From positions 1 to 46,546 of the forward strand of contig QWQF01000006.1 in NCBI GenBank assembly GCA_003669125.1: DNA of 46,546 nt, given 5' to 3'. Source of the DNA: Planctomycetota bacterium (GTDB taxonomy: Bacteria; Planctomycetota; Planctomycetia; Planctomycetales; Planctomycetaceae). The notes under the pieces are model-generated. The model was given only the letters and a program-made list of their open reading frames with translations, was not told the DNA's origin and searched no databases. Positions 42,873 to 46,546 of this stretch are shown here, in pieces; the stretch's first letter is position 1, and each line of letters opens with the position of its first letter. A program made the translations under genes and the position numbers.

Positions 42873-43793
42873 TCAAAACTCGCCGGGCAAGTCTCTGGCC
42901 GACTTCGTCGAGAGAGTTTTGAGCGTGTTGTACGACACGTTTAGGCTCAGGAATCGCGTGCCGCCATCGACCAGCAGGAAGTGAACACCGCCCGGATGCC
43001 AACTCCAATAGTTGCTCACGGTGATGCTGGTGGTTGGCAGGTTGTTCGGCGGGACCAATCCGTTTTGCAGGCTGAGGTATTGCTCGCATTCCGAACCGCC
43101 GCACATCACCCAGCCCCAACCGAGGTCGTTGGGCAAGCCACGCTCGCCGTAGAACAGCGTCTGCGACGTGCCGTCTTTGACGTGATCCAGCCGCGTCGAA
43201 CTTTGAGTGAACATCATCCCGGTGCCGTTCGTCGTCGCGCTGGTGCTGAAGAAACAAGCCGGATAGCCGATCCCGGTGGCACCGGAGACGCCCAGATAGT
43301 TGCCCGGGTAAAGCCGTCCGCAATCGCCCGACATTGGGAGCGGCCCGGTTGGACCGGAGAGCAGCGTCTTGCCGGAACTCGGATCGCTCGGACAGGTGTA
43401 GATCGGAATCCGCACGGTGGCCGGTTCCGGCTTGTTGGCGGCCTGCATCTGCTTTGTCCAGAGACAGCAATTCGGAGGCTTGAAATCAACCGTTTGAAAC
43501 GCGGTGCGTTGCTCAATGTGAGGCAACAGCGACAGCAAGCTACCCCACGCGTAAGTCCGGACGTGTGATCCCATCGGGAAGCAGCGGTTGGTTTCGTGGT
43601 AGTTGTGTAGCCCGATGCCGATCTGTTTGAGATTATTCTGGCACTGCGACCGTCGCGCCGCCTCGCGAGCGCTCTGCACCGCCGGCAACAACAGCGCGAC
43701 GAGCATTCCGATGATCGCGATGACCACCAGCAACTCGATCAGCGTGAAGCCGGTCGGGCGAGCGGTTGCGGAGCGTCGAGAAGATTGCAGCAT
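42873..43793 (-). CDS. DUF1559 prepilin-like protein
   Basis: A 306-residue protein of the large planctomycete DUF1559 family. It has a type IV prepilin leader (RPTGFTLIELLVVIAIIGML, cleaved after G by a PilD-type peptidase) followed by the family's RREAQC-like stretch (ARRSQCQNNLKQIGIGLHNYHE). The C-terminal H-X9-DG motif lies in HPGGVHFLLVDGG. These proteins probably form pseudopilus-like surface structures; the function is not proven. The start is uncertain between ATG at 43793 and 43808; 43793 is chosen. The gene follows a small lipoprotein by 55 nt, as is common for this family. Confidence 0.92.
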   Translation of the reverse strand: MLQSSRRSATARPTGFTLIELLVVIAIIGMLVALLLPAVQSAREAARRSQCQNNLKQIGIGLHNYHETNRCFPMGSHVRTYAWGSLLSLLPHIEQRTAFQTVDFKPPNCCLWTKQMQAANKPEPATVRIPIYTCPSDPSSGKTLLSGPTGPLPMSGDCGRLYPGNYLGVSGATGIGYPACFFSTSATTNGTGMMFTQSSTRLDHVKDGTSQTLFYGERGLPNDLGWGWVMCGGSECEQYLSLQNGLVPPNNLPTTSITVSNYWSWHPGGVHFLLVDGGTRFLSLNVSYNTLKTLSTKSARDLPGEF

Positions 43794-43824
43794 GGATCGA
43801 ACGAGCATCCAGGAAGCATGTGAA

Positions 43825-43852
43825 GTAGCCACGTTCGGCCGAACATGGCTAC
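43825..43852 (-). other. hairpin at the lipoprotein stop codon
   Basis: GTAGCCA and TGGCTAC flank GTTCGGCCGAAC, giving a 13-bp stem with one internal mismatch. On the minus strand it includes the TAG stop codon of the lipoprotein gene and ends about 30 nt before the DUF1559 start. There is no T-run, so it is an intercistronic hairpin that may tune expression of the second gene. Confidence 0.5.
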
Positions 43853-44271
43853 TGTTTGGATTCGGATTTTTGCGGCTCGGCACTTTTCCAAAGAAAGTGT
43901 TCAGTCGCGGATTCTTGGTCAGGAACTGTGACGTCTTGCTCCCACTGCATTGTCGGCGGCGGAGCGTTCGGATCGTCGCTGGCGATTTTCGACAGACTGC
44001 CGAGTTCCAAATTCACGCTCACCTTGTATTTGCCGGGATACGGCCCATCCAACTTCGTGAACTTGTACAAGCCGCCGTTCACCCCCGTCACCGCCACTGG
44101 CCCGGCATTCCCTTGCTCCGGCAGAAACCGAACGGTCGCGTCTGGCACGAGTTTGTCGCCAACGATCACGGAACCGCGCACCGCGACTCGGCGAGGTTCC
44201 GCCTTGGTTCCGCAGCCGGTCATCGACACGATCATCAAACCACAGAAACAGAATCCAGCGAGCAGTCGCAT
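43849..44271 (-). CDS. small lipoprotein with transthyretin/carboxypeptidase-regulatory-like fold
   Basis: A 140-residue protein. A lipoprotein signal ends at GLMIVSMTGC. The mature part begins with RVAVRGSVIVGDKLVPDATVRFLPE and contains VTGVNGGLYKFTKLDGPYPGKYKVSV, the pattern of CarboxypepD-reg/transthyretin-like domains. Such lipoproteins typically lie next to DUF1559 genes in Planctomycetes, as here. GGGAG lies eight bases before the ATG at 44271. It is likely anchored in the envelope; ligand unknown. Confidence 0.88.
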   Translation of the reverse strand: MRLLAGFCFCGLMIVSMTGCGTKAEPRRVAVRGSVIVGDKLVPDATVRFLPEQGNAGPVAVTGVNGGLYKFTKLDGPYPGKYKVSVNLELGSLSKIASDDPNAPPPTMQWEQDVTVPDQESATEHFLWKSAEPQKSESKQ

Positions 44272-44606
44272 CGAAGAACTCCCGTGAACCAATTCGCTTC
44301 CAGCGGCCGGCCAACACCGATTGATCGCGACTCATTGCAGCAGTTCCGCGGCGTTTGGAAAAGCCACGTTTGCGAGGATCACTGATTCGTCCCGACCCAT
44401 CGCACGCATGCCGTCGTCGCGAAAAACGGCAGCCGGCATTTTGCAACCGCGAAACTGAGGTTGCCCGAAAACATTGGAAAATCTCGCGGATGAATGGACT
44501 GGTCTTCCGATTGAAGCCGACAGCAACATAATTGTCCGAGTCGATGTCCGAGGATTTCCGATTGCCTTTTGGAGAACTCGTCGACCGCGATCCAAGGAGT
44601 TTCAAC
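44272..44606. other. 335-nt gap between divergent genes
   Basis: This gap separates the lipoprotein gene (minus) and the YXWGXW-repeat gene (plus), so it should contain both promoters. No tRNA, repeat or clear hairpin was recognised. A frame reading into the YXWGXW gene from 44532 lacks a ribosome binding site and is not taken as coding. Confidence 0.4.
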
Positions 44607-46523
44607 ATGCTCGACAAAATACACACGCCACTCGCACAACGGTCACGAGGCTGGCAGGCGCTGGGTCGTCTGGGAGCAAGTCTTTGCCTCGCGGCGATGA
44701 TCGTCCTGAGTTCGTTGGCTCAAGAGACGCCGCCACCTCCACCGTCGGCAGACGCTCCGCCGCGCGAGGCGTTGTCGCAAGATGACGTCGAAGTCTTGAC
44801 TCGCGGTCCGGTTCACGAAGCATTCGCCGAACCGCTCGCGAAGAATCCCGAAGCAGGGCTGACCGTTCCACGAAAGCCTCCTGAAGACATCGCGGAAGTC
44901 GCTCCCGACTTCAAACCGGAAGGGGACGACGTCGTCTGGATTCCAGGGTACTGGGCCTGGGACGACGATCGCGACGATTTCCTGTGGGTTAGCGGCATCT
45001 GGCGCAAGCTGCCTCCGGGGCTGCGTTGGATTCCTGGCTATTGGGTGGACGCGGATGCGGACGGCGACTGGCAGTGGGTCTCCGGCCTGTGGGTTCCTGA
45101 CCAGCAAGATGAGTTGGCGTACCGCCTCGCACCGCCAGAATCTTTGGAGACGGGTCCGAATACGCCGCCGCCCAACGACAGTTACTTTTGGGTGCCGGGA
45201 TGTTGGATGTGGCACGACGTCGGCTATCGCTGGCGGCCCGGCTATTGGCATCCGTATCAGGAGAACTGGGTCTGGGTGCCCGCTCATTGGGTGTGGACGC
45301 CCAGCGGCTGCCTGTTCGTGGCAGGATATTGGGACTATCGAGTCGGGACTCGCGGCCAATTGTTCGCGCCGGTCTATTTCCGTCGAAACAACTGGTACGC
45401 CACGCACTACTACTCGCCAACGTGTGTCGTCGAGAGCACGCCGCTGCTGGTTCATTTCTGGGTTCGACCGCGGTATTCGCACTACTACTTCGGCGATTAC
45501 TACGGGCCGAGCTACGCCACCTTGGGGCTGAGTCCTTGGTCCCGTTGGCATTCGCATCCCGGTCATTGGGATCCGCTGCTGACGCACTACAACGTGCATT
45601 ATCGGCATCACGACCACTTCGATTATTCGGCTCGCATGTCGCATTGGCATTCCCACTACGACAGCCATGTCGATGATCGTCCGCGACGAACGTTTCACGA
45701 TCAACAACAGTTCGCGAGTCGCCTCGGCAGCAAGCCGTCGCAGATCGGCCAGCAATCGTTGCTGGGCCAGACGTTGGCAACGGCAGCGACGCAGAGCGAT
45801 CGGCCCGTCGCGTTGAAGCCGGTCACTCAAGATCACAAGCGGACGCAGTTTCGCGAATCAAGACAACTGCGAGACCTGAGTCGCGATCGAGCCAAGTCCG
45901 AAAAGCTCGCGAAGGTCGATCCCGACCGAGGCGACAAGAAGGACTTCGGCAAAGACGGATTGAATCCGGACCTCAAAGGCAAAGTGACGGACGGTGCAAA
46001 AGTCGATCCGCCGACCCCAGGCAATTTGAAGCCCGCAGTGACCGGCAAGTCGCCGGACGCAACGCTGAAGCTCCAGACGGAAGATTCTGCCAAGGAGAGG
46101 GCTAACCAGCGGCCGACGCGAGGCGGAACACTCAAGCTCCCAAAGGCCACGATGACCACTGGGAAGCTGGCCGCAGAGGCACCGAAGACTCCCTCACAAG
46201 TTGCCGCTCCGGCACCGATTGATCGCAAGGATCTTCCCAAAATGGAACGTCCCAAAACTGGTCGGGCAGTTGGCGGGCAATCTTCGCCGGACTTGAAAAC
46301 GAAACCGGGAGAACCCAAATCCATTCCGCGCGTCGAATCACCCAAGGTGCAGCCGAAAGTCGAGCCTCCCAAGGTGCAGCCGAAAGTCGAGCCTCCAAAG
46401 GTCCAACCGAGAGTCGAGCCGCCAAAGGCCAAGGTCGCACCTCCCAAGAGTGAACCTCCGAAACGTTCCGACCCTCCCAAGAAGGGCGATGACGACAAGA
46501 AGCCGAAACGCGGCGGAAAGTAA
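44607..46523 (+). CDS. YXWGXW-repeat protein with basic repetitive C-terminus
   Basis: A 638-residue exported protein. The signal is LGASLCLAAMIVLSSLAQ. Residues about 100-260 carry eight W-x-x-G-x-W-like repeats (WIPGYW, WVSGIW, WIPGYW, WVSGLW, WVPGCW, WRPGYW, WVPAHW, FVAGYW), the BcpO/YXWGXW motif of secreted beta-rich proteins. A His/Tyr/Trp-rich region follows (YSHYYFGDYYGPSY, then RYHHHDHFDYS-like), then a long Lys/Pro/Asp-rich tail ending in three 9-residue PKVQPKVEP repeats and KPKRGGK. AAGGAG lies seven bases before the ATG at 44607. A role in binding polysaccharide or forming surface layers is guessed; no catalytic site is seen. Confidence 0.9.
   Translation: MLDKIHTPLAQRSRGWQALGRLGASLCLAAMIVLSSLAQETPPPPPSADAPPREALSQDDVEVLTRGPVHEAFAEPLAKNPEAGLTVPRKPPEDIAEVAPDFKPEGDDVVWIPGYWAWDDDRDDFLWVSGIWRKLPPGLRWIPGYWVDADADGDWQWVSGLWVPDQQDELAYRLAPPESLETGPNTPPPNDSYFWVPGCWMWHDVGYRWRPGYWHPYQENWVWVPAHWVWTPSGCLFVAGYWDYRVGTRGQLFAPVYFRRNNWYATHYYSPTCVVESTPLLVHFWVRPRYSHYYFGDYYGPSYATLGLSPWSRWHSHPGHWDPLLTHYNVHYRHHDHFDYSARMSHWHSHYDSHVDDRPRRTFHDQQQFASRLGSKPSQIGQQSLLGQTLATAATQSDRPVALKPVTQDHKRTQFRESRQLRDLSRDRAKSEKLAKVDPDRGDKKDFGKDGLNPDLKGKVTDGAKVDPPTPGNLKPAVTGKSPDATLKLQTEDSAKERANQRPTRGGTLKLPKATMTTGKLAAEAPKTPSQVAAPAPIDRKDLPKMERPKTGRAVGGQSSPDLKTKPGEPKSIPRVESPKVQPKVEPPKVQPKVEPPKVQPRVEPPKAKVAPPKSEPPKRSDPPKKGDDDKKPKRGGK
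46341..46421 (+). repeat. three 27-bp tandem repeats inside the YXWGXW gene
   Basis: Three in-frame units encode PKVQPKVEP, PKVQPKVEP and PKVQPRVEP at 46341-46367, 46368-46394 and 46395-46421; the first two units are identical in DNA, suggesting recent slippage. Confidence 0.85.
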
Positions 46524-46546
46524 ATCGAGCTTCAAGAGTTGGCCCA

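Noticed and set aside
44643..45836. A 397-codon minus-strand frame opposite the YXWGXW gene.
   Set aside because: It is the antisense of a repeat-rich gene, which produces Arg/Pro/Val-rich nonsense frames.

Overview
The window looks like a GC-rich chromosomal segment from a member of the Planctomycetes. The sequence shows several gene families typical of that phylum: a DUF1559 prepilin-like protein, a tandem DUF1080 lipoprotein, a YXWGXW-repeat protein, a formylglycine-generating-enzyme-fold protein, a beta-RFAP synthase homologue (methanopterin-type C1 chemistry outside archaea), and a TPR/ExbB/ExbD/alpha-alpha-toroid envelope cluster. The phylum assignment is inferred from gene content. No rRNA, tRNA, CRISPR array, transposase or prophage gene was recognised.

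Layout. 1-2.4 kb (minus): KDPG aldolase, an FGE-fold protein, a stand-alone CaMKII association-domain protein and a degenerate receiver domain. 2.6-4.5 kb (plus): a small SHOCT-like membrane protein and clpX. 4.5-7.7 kb (minus): an orphan RbsA-type double ATPase, an isochorismatase-family hydrolase and the beta-RFAP synthase homologue. 7.8-10.4 kb (minus): a Rieske protein and a cytochrome b fused to two cytochrome c modules, a compact bc-type complex. 10.4-12.4 kb (minus): a DHH phosphoesterase and ribF. 12.6-17.3 kb (minus): the phosphate operon pstS-pstC-pstA-pstB-phoU. 17.6-21.8 kb (plus): two secreted proteins of unknown function and a SulP transporter-STAS-beta-carbonic anhydrase fusion, closed by a strong hairpin.

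21.8-24.8 kb (minus) holds a large secreted zinc metalloprotease. A roughly 600-nt stretch after it contains coding-like fragments but no intact gene. 25.4-29.0 kb (minus) is an operon of an enolase-superfamily enzyme, an MFS carrier and a creatinase-fold (M24) protein that has lost most metal ligands, probably for uptake and breakdown of an organic acid. 29.2-32.8 kb (plus): a CopA-type copper P-type ATPase and the tandem DUF1080 lipoprotein.

32.8-42.2 kb (minus) is the most interesting block: a 1048-residue TPR protein, an ExbB/TolQ-type channel, an ExbD/TolR-type protein, a 1066-residue protein and a secreted beta-propeller-like protein. The 1066-residue protein has three N-terminal membrane helices, a TolA-like charged helical region, a very long Ser/Gly/Ala linker and a C-terminal alpha/alpha toroid. 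Its third membrane helix carries the S-x3-H-x6-L pattern of TonB/TolA, so it may be the force-transducing partner of the ExbB/ExbD pair. 42.4-44.3 kb (minus): a small Cys/Ala-Pro secreted protein, a DUF1559 protein and a small lipoprotein. 44.6-46.5 kb (plus): a YXWGXW-repeat protein with a basic, repetitive C-terminus.

Small-scale structure includes strong hairpins at 4458-4485, 21804-21831 and 42311-42344, hairpins starting at or just after stop codons (9814-9828 and 43825-43852), an inverted repeat across the Rieske/cytochrome b junction, and AT-rich TTTGAGATTT-like elements in gaps around ribF and phoU.
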